Shown one piece after another: positions 1 to 5,323 of a stretch of 5,323 bases of DNA. The stretch covers positions 1 to 5,323 of the forward strand of contig JAFAVL010000727.1 of assembly GCA_019242465.1 (NCBI GenBank). Direction: 5' to 3'. Under the pieces are notes generated by a model that saw only the letters and a list, made by a program, of their open reading frames with translations, searched no databases and had not been told where the DNA came from. Source of the stretch: Chroococcidiopsidaceae cyanobacterium CP_BM_RX_35 (lineage in GTDB: Bacteria > Cyanobacteriota > Cyanobacteriia > Cyanobacteriales > Chroococcidiopsidaceae). The position numbers and the translations under genes were made by a program. Numbering within the stretch: the stretch's first letter is position 1; each line of letters begins with the position of its first letter.

Positions 1-235
1 GCATCACCACAGGAGTGAACACTGGATTGTCGTATCTGGTACGGCCAGAGTTACTTGTGGGGAGCAAGAAGTTATGTTAACTAATAACCAGTCAACTTAC
101 GTACCTCAATGTACAAATCACCGTCTGGAGAATCCTGGTGTCATTCCTCTAGTCTTGATTGAAGTACAAAATGGGGAATACTTAGGAGAAGATGATATTG
201 TCCGGTTTCAAGACGATTACGCCCGCGCTAAGTAA
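1..235 (+). CDS. Cupin, mannose-6-phosphate isomerase type II-like (3' end only)
   Basis: The frame beginning at base 2 is open for 77 codons to TAA at 233-235; the start lies outside the window. The visible part is a cupin fold. A first metal-binding motif is seen as HHHRSEHW with Glu (17-19) followed six residues later by Gly (38-40). The second motif reads PQCTNHRLENPG, fitting P-x-G-x2-H-x3-N except that Cys replaces the Gly. The ending, with GEYLGEDDIVRFQDDY, is typical of the C-terminal cupin of GDP-mannose pyrophosphorylase/phosphomannose isomerase (MannoseP_isomer family), which interconverts mannose-6-P and fructose-6-P or ends a bifunctional ManC. Cyanobacteria also carry this cupin as a short stand-alone protein; the window cannot decide between the two. 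The stop is 2 nt before the iscA-like start, so the two genes are probably co-transcribed. The family call is firm; the exact enzyme is not. Confidence 0.85.
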   Translation, partial: HHHRSEHWIVVSGTARVTCGEQEVMLTNNQSTYVPQCTNHRLENPGVIPLVLIEVQNGEYLGEDDIVRFQDDYARAK

Positions 236-237
236 AA

Positions 238-600
238 ATGATTCAGATCAGTCCCGCTGCTGCTAGTGAGATTAAGCGGTTGTTGTCAAAGCAGCATCAA
301 CCGCGTATACTATTCAGACTGCGGGTTCTAGTTGGTGGCTGCTCTGGCTTATTTTATGAGATGAGATTTGATGCAGCAACCGAACTTGGTGATCGCGTTT
401 ATGACTGTATGGGCATCTCTCTAGTGGTTGATGCCCAAAGCTGGGACTACGTCAGCAATCTCACGCTTGATTATTCAGAGGATCTGATGGGGGGTGGGTT
501 CCGCTTTCATAACCCAGATGCTGAGCAGATTTGTGGCTGTGGTAACTCTTTTTCTCACTCCTTGAATGTTGTCACCCCCCTTGACACAGAGCTACCATAA
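238..600 (+). CDS. IscA/HesB-family iron-sulfur cluster assembly accessory protein
   Basis: This 120-residue protein matches the A-type Fe-S carrier family, cytosolic proteins that bind iron or a [2Fe-2S]/[4Fe-4S] cluster and pass it to apo-targets. The three ligand cysteines are present: Cys35 in GGCSG and Cys99/Cys101 in ICGCGNSF, the same numbering as E. coli IscA. The conserved GGGFRFHNP stretch (85-93) precedes the C-terminal pair. A fourth cysteine, Cys57, is outside the motif. Residues after about 108 form a short extra tail (HSLNVVTPLDTELP). The ATG at 238 follows the upstream stop by 2 nt with no clear Shine-Dalgarno, which suggests translational coupling; it also puts Cys35 at the family position. 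The 59-nt gap to rpsL has no obvious terminator, so it may be read through into the str operon. Family is certain; whether it is the iscA, sufA or another A-type paralogue is not, so no symbol is given. Confidence 0.93.
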   Translation: MIQISPAAASEIKRLLSKQHQPRILFRLRVLVGGCSGLFYEMRFDAATELGDRVYDCMGISLVVDAQSWDYVSNLTLDYSEDLMGGGFRFHNPDAEQICGCGNSFSHSLNVVTPLDTELP

Positions 601-630
601 TTGGTAAGCTAAGAACTTGTCAAAATTAGA

Positions 631-654
631 GCAGCACGAAGCATTAAGTGCTGT
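631..654 (+). promoter_or_regulatory. Small hairpin just upstream of rpsL start
   Basis: CAGCAC (632-637) pairs perfectly with GTGCTG (648-653), a 6-bp stem that a G-U pair (631/654) could extend; the loop is the 10 nt at 638-647. It ends 6 nt before the rpsL ATG, where a Shine-Dalgarno would be expected, and no purine-rich Shine-Dalgarno is visible there. A competing smaller fold (AGCA 640-643 with TGCT 649-652) exists. It could influence rpsL initiation or be incidental. There is no T-run after it, so it is not an intrinsic terminator. Confidence 0.3.
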
Positions 655-659
655 AACTC

Positions 660-1049
660 ATGCCAACTATACAGCAGCTCATCCGCAACCAGCGTCAAAT
701 AGCAAGTCAGAAGACAAAATCTCCAGCTTTGAAGCAGTGCCCTCAGCGACGAGGTGTCTGCACAAGAGTTTATACTACTACGCCAAAGAAGCCTAACTCA
801 GCTCTCCGTAAAGTAGCAAGAGTCCGTCTCACTTCTGGGTTTGAGGTAACAGCCTATATCCCAGGTATTGGTCACAACTTGCAAGAACACTCAGTTGTCA
901 TGATTCGTGGGGGTCGGGTAAAAGATTTACCAGGAGTGCGATATCACATTATTCGCGGCACTCTGGATACCGCCGGAGTTAAAGACCGCCGCCAAGGACG
1001 CTCAAAGTATGGGACTAAGCGCCCAAAACAGTCTCAGGATAGCCGTTAG
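660..1049 (+). CDS. rpsL: 30S ribosomal protein S12
   Basis: S12 sits at the decoding centre of the small subunit and controls accuracy. The 129-residue product has the full family core: [19 protein letters not shown] (39-57), the [19 protein letters not shown] block and [14 protein letters not shown] (83-96), ending in the usual SKYGTKRPK. Lys43 and Lys88, where streptomycin-resistance changes occur in other bacteria, are both lysine, so the sequence is of the wild-type, sensitive form; Asp89 is the residue that is methylthiolated in E. coli. The ATG at 660 gives the canonical MPTIQQLI start. After KRPK there is a tail, QSQDSR, whose last codons and TAG stop fall inside the left end of the inverted-repeat element at 1040-1207. 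This suggests the original 3' end was replaced by an insertion. First gene of the str operon proper, followed by rpsG after a long spacer. Confidence 0.98.
   Translation: MPTIQQLIRNQRQIASQKTKSPALKQCPQRRGVCTRVYTTTPKKPNSALRKVARVRLTSGFEVTAYIPGIGHNLQEHSVVMIRGGRVKDLPGVRYHIIRGTLDTAGVKDRRQGRSKYGTKRPKQSQDSR
1034..1039. repeat. Left copy of TCAGGA direct repeat (putative target-site duplication)
   Basis: TCAGGA at 1034-1039, inside the last codons of rpsL, is repeated exactly at 1208-1213. The two copies directly abut the inverted-repeat block 1040-1207, as a 6-bp target-site duplication would. Confidence 0.5.
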
Positions 1050-1207
1050 CTTGAGCCAGACTCTCAGAAGGCGGGTAACAATCCCAGCTTCCAGCAAGCG
1101 TGATACAATTGGTAATGCCTCGATAGCGCTAATTAGTAACGGAACGGCTGGTACCCTCAAATCAGCACTGATGAGTGTATTATGATCGTCTGGCTTAAGG
1201 TGGGCTA
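1040..1207. mobile_element. Candidate MITE-like insertion in the rpsL 3' end (168 bp)
   Basis: The block starts TAGCC and ends GGCTA, and inside these ends CTTGAGCCAGAC (1050-1061) faces GTCTGGCTTAAG (1188-1199), 12 positions paired with one G-U. Together these make imperfect terminal inverted repeats of 22 and 20 nt. Exact TCAGGA copies flank it. The interior also folds: GGGTA (1073-1077)/TACCC (1152-1156), CCAGC (1084-1088)/GCTGG (1147-1151) and TTCC (1089-1092)/GGAA (1141-1144) stack into one arm, and ATCA plus GCACT (1161-1169) pair with AGTGT and TGAT (1174-1178, 1183-1186) in a second. It encodes no transposase. In-silico excision with one TCAGGA leaves an rpsL tail reading on through GAC CAA TCC CTG to TAA at 1224-1226 and a 78-nt spacer, close to the 86-nt rpsG-fusA gap. 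Alternative: a native structured mRNA element with ribosomal-protein control. The family is not recognised. Confidence 0.5.
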
Positions 1208-1213
1208 TCAGGA
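1208..1213. repeat. Right copy of TCAGGA direct repeat (putative target-site duplication)
   Basis: Exact second copy of the hexamer at 1034-1039, immediately right of the GGCTA end of the inverted-repeat block. Because the hexamer begins TC and ends GA, it also lengthens the outer inverted repeat by 2 bp (GATAGCC 1038-1044 with GGCTATC 1203-1209). Confidence 0.5.
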
Positions 1214-1269
1214 CCAATCCCTGTAAAGTGAATGCAAGATTCGGAAATATAACGTTCGAAACAAAATCT

Positions 1270-1291
1270 AACTAGTTGCAACTATATAGTT
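1270..1291. repeat. Overlapping AT-rich palindromes upstream of rpsG
   Basis: Three perfect palindromes overlap in 22 bp: AACTAGTT (1270-1277), AGTTGCAACT (1274-1283) and AACTATATAGTT (1280-1291). In RNA they allow alternative small hairpins, for example AACTA (1270-1274) with TAGTT (1287-1291), or AACT (1280-1283) with AGTT (1288-1291). The block ends 13 nt before the rpsG ATG and just before its weak Shine-Dalgarno. It could be a protein-binding operator in DNA, part of an S7-responsive mRNA site, or a chance AT-rich run. TATAGT at 1285-1290 resembles a -10 box, but no matching -35 box is evident. Confidence 0.4.
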
Positions 1292-1292
1292 C

Positions 1293-1297
1293 AAGGG
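1293..1297 (+). promoter_or_regulatory. Weak ribosome binding site of rpsG
   Basis: AAGGG at 1293-1297 lies 7 nt before the ATG at 1305 and can pair partly with the anti-Shine-Dalgarno. It overlaps GGCTTAAG (1296-1303), an 8-bp exact copy of the right inverted-repeat arm at 1192-1199. Confidence 0.5.
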
Positions 1298-1304
1298 CTT
1301 AAGT

Positions 1305-1775
1305 ATGTCTCGTCGTGCTGTCGTTCAAAAGCGTCCCGTTCCACCTGATTCAGTTTATAACAGTCGCCTCGTTAGTATGATGATGCGGCGAGTCATGCGT
1401 CATGGCAAAAAGTCACTTGCTGCCCGAATTGTCTATGATGCAATGAAGACTATAGAGGAGCGCACTGGTTCTGATCCGCTTGAAACTTTTGAAAGAGCAA
1501 TTCGTAACGCTACGCCTTTGGTAGAAGTTAAAGCTCGTCGGGTAGGTGGTGCAACATATCAGGTGCCAATGGAAGTCCGCTCTGATCGAGGAACGACCCT
1601 AGCCTTACGTTGGCTTATTCAGTTTTCTAGATCGCGTCCTGGGCGCACAATGGCTAGTAAACTGGCAAATGAACTAATGGATGCCGCAAACGAAACGGGT
1701 AATGCCATCCGGAAGCGTGAAGAAACACATAAGATGGCTGATGCGAACAAAGCCTTCGCCCATTACCGTTACTAG
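1305..1775 (+). CDS. rpsG: 30S ribosomal protein S7
   Basis: S7 is the primary binder of the 3' major domain of 16S rRNA, starts assembly of the 30S head and lines the E site. The 156-residue length matches the bacterial/plastid family. Visible family blocks are [20 protein letters not shown] at the N-terminus, the basic [14 protein letters not shown] helix (26-39), [16 protein letters not shown] (75-90, the beta-hairpin region that reaches the E site) and the C-terminal [20 protein letters not shown] to NKAFAHYRY. The ATG at 1305 is followed by the canonical SRR. In E. coli, S7 represses its own cistron by binding the rpsL-rpsG spacer; here that spacer is enlarged by the inverted-repeat block, so control may differ. 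It is followed by fusA after 86 nt. No truncation or odd residues are seen. Confidence 0.98.
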   Translation: MSRRAVVQKRPVPPDSVYNSRLVSMMMRRVMRHGKKSLAARIVYDAMKTIEERTGSDPLETFERAIRNATPLVEVKARRVGGATYQVPMEVRSDRGTTLALRWLIQFSRSRPGRTMASKLANELMDAANETGNAIRKREETHKMADANKAFAHYRY

Positions 1776-1848
1776 GTCTAAAGGACGGTTTCCCGTAAAA
1801 GTATGGAATCTTAACAGAGAGTAAGATAGAGATAATAGCGGCAAAGAC

Positions 1849-1856
1849 TAAGGAGG
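1849..1856 (+). promoter_or_regulatory. Strong Shine-Dalgarno of fusA deciding a GTG start
   Basis: TAAGGAGG at 1849-1856 is a near-complete complement of the 16S 3' end and sits 5 nt before GTG at 1862. It is the clearest ribosome binding site in the window and supports the GTG start over the internal ATG codons of fusA. Confidence 0.85.
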
Positions 1857-1861
1857 CAGCT

Positions 1862-3937
1862 GTGGCACGTACAATCCCGCTTGAAAGAGTGCGGAACATG
1901 GGAATTGCGGCACATATCGATGCGGGTAAGACAACAACGACGGAGCGAATCCTGTTCTACTCTGGGATTGTTCACAAGATCGGTGAGGTCCATGAGGGGA
2001 CAGCTACAACAGATTGGATGGAGCAAGAACGAGAGCGCGGGATTACAATCACTGCTGCTGCCATCACGACTAGCTGGAAAGATCACCAGATCAATATCAT
2101 CGACACCCCAGGTCACGTTGACTTCACGATTGAGGTAGAGCGTTCGATGCGCGTACTGGATGGGGTGATTGCAGTATTCTGCTCCGTGGGTGGCGTACAA
2201 CCTCAATCGGAGACAGTGTGGCGACAAGCAGATCGCTATCGGGTGCCACGCATCGCCTTTATTAACAAGATGGACCGCACCGGAGCCAACTTCTTTAAGG
2301 TGTACGAGCAAGTACGTGATCGCCTGCGTGCCAATGCTGTGGCAATTCAGCTCCCTATTGGTAGCGAAAATGACTTCACAGGGATTATTGATCTGGTACG
2401 GATGCGAGCCTTTATTTACAATAACGATCAAGGAACTGACATTACTGAAACAGAAATTCCTGACGACATGCAGGCTCAGGTGGCAGAATACCGTGCCAAG
2501 TTGGTTGAAGCAGTAGCAGAAGCTGACGAAGCTTTGATTGAGAAATATCTGGAAGGGGAAGAACTTACAGAAGCTGAAATCCGTAAAGGTCTGCGGCAAG
2601 GAACGATTGCTGGAACAATTGTACCAACGCTGTGCGGTTCGGCCTTTAAAAATAAAGGTGTTCAGTTACTGCTCGACGCAGTGGTAGATTATCTCCCCGC
2701 ACCAATCGACGTGCCACCAATTCAAGGCACATTGCCCAGTGGGGAAGTGGTGCTGCGCCATGCAGATGACGGAGAACCACTGTCAGCTCTTGCTTTTAAG
2801 ATCATGGCAGATCCTTATGGTCGTCTCACCTTCGTACGGGTATACTCTGGTGTCCTGAAAAAGGGCAGCTATGTGGTCAACGCGACTAAGAACAAGAAGG
2901 AGCGGATTTCCCGACTGATTGTGCTGAAAGCCAATGAGCGCAGTGAAGTGGAAGAACTCAGAGCAGGTAGCTTAGGGGCAGCATTAGGTTTAAAAGATAC
3001 TTTCACAGGAGACACTATTTGTGAAGACGGTTCACCAGTGATTTTGGAGTCTCTGTTTATTCCTGAGCCAGTGATTTCTGTGGCAGTTGAGCCTAAAACT
3101 AAGCAGGATATGGACAAATTGTCCAAAGCGCTGCAATCCTTGTCGGAAGAAGACCCTACCTTCCGTGTTCACGTTGACCCTGAAACCAACCAAACTGTGA
3201 TTGCTGGCATGGGGGAACTGCACCTGGAAATTTTAGTAGATCGAATGCTACGAGAATTTAAGGTAGAAGCGAATGTCGGAGCGCCACAAGTCGCATATCG
3301 AGAAACTGTGCGTAAGGCAGTCAAAGCTGAAGGCAAGTTTATCCGCCAAAGTGGAGGTAAAGGGCAATACGGTCATGTTGTGATTGAGCTAGAACCAGGC
3401 GAACCAGGCAGCGGCTTTGAATTCGTCTCCAAGATTGTCGGCGGTGTTGTTCCCAGAGAGTACATCGGACCAGTGGAGCAGGGGATCAAAGAAACCTGCG
3501 AATCAGGCATCTTAGCTGGATATCCAGTCATCGATCTCAAGGCAACACTGGTTGATGGGTCTTACCACGAAGTAGACTCCTCGGAAATGGCATTTAAAAT
3601 CGCTGGGTCAATGGCTGTGAAGGAAGCGGTGATGAAAGCCGCGCCTGTGCTATTAGAGCCTATGATGAAAGTTGAGGTGGAAGCGCCCGAAAACTTCCTT
3701 GGGGATGTGATGGGTGACCTCAACTCTCGTCGAGGTCAAATTGAAGGCATGGGCTCTGAGCAAAACATTTCCAAAGTGACTGCTAAAGTTCCGCTGGCGG
3801 AGATGTTTGGTTATGCTACAGATATCCGGTCCAAGACTCAAGGTCGGGGCATCTTCTCAATGGAGTTCAGCAACTATGATGAGGTGCCGCGCAACGTGGC
3901 GGAAGCAATTATTGCTAAGAGCAAAGGGAACGCTTAA
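1862..3937 (+). CDS. fusA: Translation elongation factor G
   Basis: EF-G is the cytosolic GTPase that drives translocation of tRNA-mRNA and, with RRF, ribosome recycling. The 691-residue product is full length. The GTPase domain shows G1 AHIDAGKT (17-24), G2 RGITI (59-63, Thr62), G3 DTPGH (81-85, His85 being the catalytic-histidine equivalent), G4 NKMD (135-138) and G5 GSAFKNKG further on. Beta-barrel domain II follows (roughly residues 290-400), then domain III, domain IV with [12 protein letters not shown], and domain V with [20 protein letters not shown] and the [10 protein letters not shown] motif. The start is GTG, chosen for the TAAGGAGG 5 nt upstream and the canonical [12 protein letters not shown] opening. 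Cyanobacterial-looking wording is seen in [15 protein letters not shown]. It is separated from tuf by 23 nt, so the two are surely co-transcribed. Cyanobacteria often hold extra fusA-like paralogues; the str location marks this one as the main housekeeping copy. Confidence 0.98.
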   Translation: MARTIPLERVRNMGIAAHIDAGKTTTTERILFYSGIVHKIGEVHEGTATTDWMEQERERGITITAAAITTSWKDHQINIIDTPGHVDFTIEVERSMRVLDGVIAVFCSVGGVQPQSETVWRQADRYRVPRIAFINKMDRTGANFFKVYEQVRDRLRANAVAIQLPIGSENDFTGIIDLVRMRAFIYNNDQGTDITETEIPDDMQAQVAEYRAKLVEAVAEADEALIEKYLEGEELTEAEIRKGLRQGTIAGTIVPTLCGSAFKNKGVQLLLDAVVDYLPAPIDVPPIQGTLPSGEVVLRHADDGEPLSALAFKIMADPYGRLTFVRVYSGVLKKGSYVVNATKNKKERISRLIVLKANERSEVEELRAGSLGAALGLKDTFTGDTICEDGSPVILESLFIPEPVISVAVEPKTKQDMDKLSKALQSLSEEDPTFRVHVDPETNQTVIAGMGELHLEILVDRMLREFKVEANVGAPQVAYRETVRKAVKAEGKFIRQSGGKGQYGHVVIELEPGEPGSGFEFVSKIVGGVVPREYIGPVEQGIKETCESGILAGYPVIDLKATLVDGSYHEVDSSEMAFKIAGSMAVKEAVMKAAPVLLEPMMKVEVEAPENFLGDVMGDLNSRRGQIEGMGSEQNISKVTAKVPLAEMFGYATDIRSKTQGRGIFSMEFSNYDEVPRNVAEAIIAKSKGNA

Positions 3938-3960
3938 CTAGAAAAGGAACCGAGCATTAA

Positions 3961-5190
3961 ATGGCACGCGCAAAGTTTGAAAGGAATAAACCCCACGTCA
4001 ACATTGGTACGATTGGTCACGTTGACCACGGCAAAACTACCCTGACCGCAGCAATCACAATGACATTGGCTGCTCTTGGTCAAGCCCAGGCACGGAAATA
4101 TGCTGATATTGATGCCGCGCCGGAAGAAAAAGCCCGTGGGATTACGATTAACACGGCTCACGTTGAGTACGAAACTGATACTCGGCACTACGCTCATGTG
4201 GACTGCCCAGGACACGCTGATTATGTGAAGAACATGATCACTGGTGCAGCGCAGATGGACGGTGGCATTCTGGTCGTTTCGGCTGCGGACGGTCCAATGC
4301 CCCAAACCCGCGAACACATCCTGCTAGCTAAGCAAGTTGGTGTCCCCAACCTTGTTGTTTTCTTGAATAAGAAAGACATGGTGGATGATGACGAATTGCT
4401 GGAACTTGTAGAGCTAGAAGTCCGAGATTTATTGAGTAGCTACGATTTTCCAGGTGACGATATCCCCGTAGTGACTGGATCGGGTCTGCTGGCGCTGGAA
4501 AAGATGACTGATAACCCAAAGCTCCAGCGGGGAGAAGATGAATGGGTAGACAAGATCTACGAACTGATGGATGCGGTAGACTCCTACATTCCTACGCCTG
4601 AGCGGGATGTGGATAAGCCCTTCTTAATGGCAGTAGAAGACGTTTTCTCCATTACGGGTCGTGGTACCGTAGCAACTGGTCGGATTGAGCGGGGCAAAGT
4701 CAAAGTCGGTGACACGGTTGAACTGGTTGGTTTGAAAGCCACCCGCAGTACAACGGTTACTGGCATTGAGATGTTCAAAAAGAGTCTGGATGAAGGGATG
4801 GCTGGGGATAACGCGGGAGTATTGCTGCGCGGAATCCAGAAGCAGGATATAGAAAGGGGCATGGTAATCGCCAAGCCAGGTTCGATTACACCTCACACTC
4901 AATTTGAGGGAGAGGTTTATGTTTTACAGGAAAAAGAAGGCGGGCGCAAAACGCCATTCTTTGCAGGCTATCGCCCTCAATTCTATGTTCGGACCACTGA
5001 TGTGACTGGTACAATCAAATCCTTCACTTCCGATGACGGCAGTAACGCCGAAATGGTGATGCCAGGGGATCGCATCAAGATGACAGTTGAACTCATCAAC
5101 CCGATTGCTATTGAGCAAGGGATGCGGTTTGCGATTCGCGAAGGTGGACGCACGATTGGTGCTGGCGTCGTCTCTAAGATCGTGAAGTAG
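3961..5190 (+). CDS. tuf: Translation elongation factor Tu
   Basis: EF-Tu with GTP carries aminoacyl-tRNA to the ribosomal A site. The 409-residue length is the usual cyanobacterial/plastid one, longer than the 394 of E. coli. Domain 1 shows G1 GHVDHGKT (19-26), G2 RGITI (59-63), G3 DCPGH (81-85, with catalytic His85), G4 NKKD (136-139) and G5 at 174-176. G5 reads SGL where the family normally has SAL or SAK. Domain 2 contains [20 protein letters not shown] (226-245) and domain 3 contains [20 protein letters not shown] (331-350), ending with [10 protein letters not shown]. The ATG at 3961 gives the canonical [14 protein letters not shown]; an AAGGA lies at 3944-3948, 12 nt upstream, a rather long spacing. 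It follows fusA closely and precedes rpsJ after 110 nt that hold a stem-loop. Confidence 0.98.
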   Translation: MARAKFERNKPHVNIGTIGHVDHGKTTLTAAITMTLAALGQAQARKYADIDAAPEEKARGITINTAHVEYETDTRHYAHVDCPGHADYVKNMITGAAQMDGGILVVSAADGPMPQTREHILLAKQVGVPNLVVFLNKKDMVDDDELLELVELEVRDLLSSYDFPGDDIPVVTGSGLLALEKMTDNPKLQRGEDEWVDKIYELMDAVDSYIPTPERDVDKPFLMAVEDVFSITGRGTVATGRIERGKVKVGDTVELVGLKATRSTTVTGIEMFKKSLDEGMAGDNAGVLLRGIQKQDIERGMVIAKPGSITPHTQFEGEVYVLQEKEGGRKTPFFAGYRPQFYVRTTDVTGTIKSFTSDDGSNAEMVMPGDRIKMTVELINPIAIEQGMRFAIREGGRTIGAGVVSKIVK

Positions 5191-5207
5191 GAGATCGCTT
5201 TCGCTCC

Positions 5208-5264
5208 AAAGAAGCAGAGAGGCAAATACCTTGTAGGTCAAAAGCTTTTCTGCTTCTTTAGTTT
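5208..5264 (+). terminator. Stem-loop with T-rich tail between tuf and rpsJ
   Basis: AAAGAAGCAGA (5208-5218) pairs perfectly with TCTGCTTCTTT (5249-5259). The stem continues through 5223/5244 with two G-U pairs, giving 16 bp. The 20-nt loop can form a mini-hairpin (ACCT 5228-5231 with AGGT 5235-5238). AGTTTT follows at 5260-5264 and further T-rich sequence to 5281. It resembles an intrinsic terminator or attenuator, but the lower stem is A/T-rich and the T-run is interrupted, so partial termination or a processing site that lets rpsJ differ in level from tuf is as likely. Confidence 0.5.
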
Positions 5265-5300
5265 TGGCTAAATGACTTTTTAGAACCAGGAAAACTTAAA

Positions 5301-5323
5301 ATGGCAACCCTACAACAGCAAAA
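5301..5323 (+). CDS. rpsJ: 30S ribosomal protein S10 (5' end only)
   Basis: ATG at 5301 opens a frame reading MATLQQQ before the window ends inside the eighth codon (AA visible). This matches the N-terminus I recall for cyanobacterial S10 (MATLQQQKIRIRLKAF). The position directly after tuf is the known cyanobacterial arrangement, in which rpsJ closes the str operon rather than opening the S10 operon. AGGA at 5288-5291 lies 9 nt upstream as a modest Shine-Dalgarno. S10 is a small-subunit head protein and, with NusB, an antitermination factor. The call rests on seven residues plus context. Confidence 0.85.

Noticed and set aside
617..660. Possible promoter for rpsL (TTGTCA at 617-622)
   Set aside because: No acceptable -10 hexamer is found 16-18 nt downstream; a promoter is not supported.
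1040..1207. Intrinsic terminator after rpsL
   Set aside because: The pairing arms are about 130 nt apart and are not followed by a T-run, so the structure does not fit a Rho-independent terminator.
1002..1217. 71-codon minus-strand open frame spanning the inverted-repeat block
   Set aside because: It overlaps the rpsL end, has no recognised family, and is open across the candidate element without a clear ribosome binding site. A remnant of a transposase is conceivable, but nothing in it supports this.
1785..1796. ACGG-TTTC-CCGT mini-hairpin after the rpsG stop
   Set aside because: Only 4 bp, followed by AAAAG and not a T-run, and ACGG can instead pair with CCGT at 1766-1769. Too weak to call a terminator.
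1811..2599. 262-codon open frame on the minus strand
   Set aside because: It lies opposite the start of fusA, has no known domain, is very Cys/His/Leu-rich with an unlikely composition, and has no ribosome binding site. It is a shadow of the strongly coding fusA frame.
4584..4902. Overlapping minus-strand open frames inside tuf
   Set aside because: Two frames overlap each other and tuf, with no motifs or start signals; they reflect codon bias of tuf.

Overview
The window carries the streptomycin (str) operon of a cyanobacterium, transcribed left to right: rpsL (S12), rpsG (S7), fusA (EF-G), tuf (EF-Tu) and the first codons of rpsJ (S10). Two further genes lie upstream: the 3' end of a type-II mannose-phosphate-isomerase-like cupin gene and an IscA/HesB-type iron-sulfur accessory gene. 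The cyanobacterial assignment rests on three things: a 409-residue EF-Tu, rpsJ directly after tuf with the N-terminus MATLQQQ, and S12, S7 and EF-G wording close to remembered cyanobacterial and plastid versions. Genus cannot be set from this window.

Layout: 1-235 cupin gene end; 238-600 iscA-like gene, only 2 nt downstream; 601-659 short spacer with a small hairpin and no clear Shine-Dalgarno; 660-1049 rpsL; 1050-1304 an unusually long 255-nt spacer; 1305-1775 rpsG; 1776-1861 spacer ending in a strong Shine-Dalgarno; 1862-3937 fusA (GTG start); 3961-5190 tuf; 5191-5300 spacer with a 16-bp stem followed by T-rich sequence; 5301 onward rpsJ, cut by the window end. No gene is seen on the minus strand.

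The genes supply translation: S12 and S7 are small-subunit proteins (decoding centre and 3' head domain), EF-Tu delivers aminoacyl-tRNA and EF-G translocates. The IscA-like protein would serve Fe-S cluster delivery and the cupin nucleotide-sugar or mannose metabolism; both are probably only co-transcribed neighbours.

The most notable observation is in the rpsL-rpsG spacer. A 168-bp block (1040-1207) has terminal inverted repeats of about 20 nt, containing a 12-bp arm paired throughout if one G-U is allowed, and is flanked by a 6-bp direct repeat TCAGGA (1034-1039 and 1208-1213). This looks like a MITE-type insertion with its target-site duplication inside the 3' end of rpsL: the repeat supplies the last residues and the stop codon of S12. 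Removing it in silico restores an open tail ending in a TAA at 1224-1226 and leaves a 78-nt spacer. The alternative is a native structured RNA, for instance an S7-responsive element. Otherwise this is a conserved housekeeping region, and I see no new multi-gene system.
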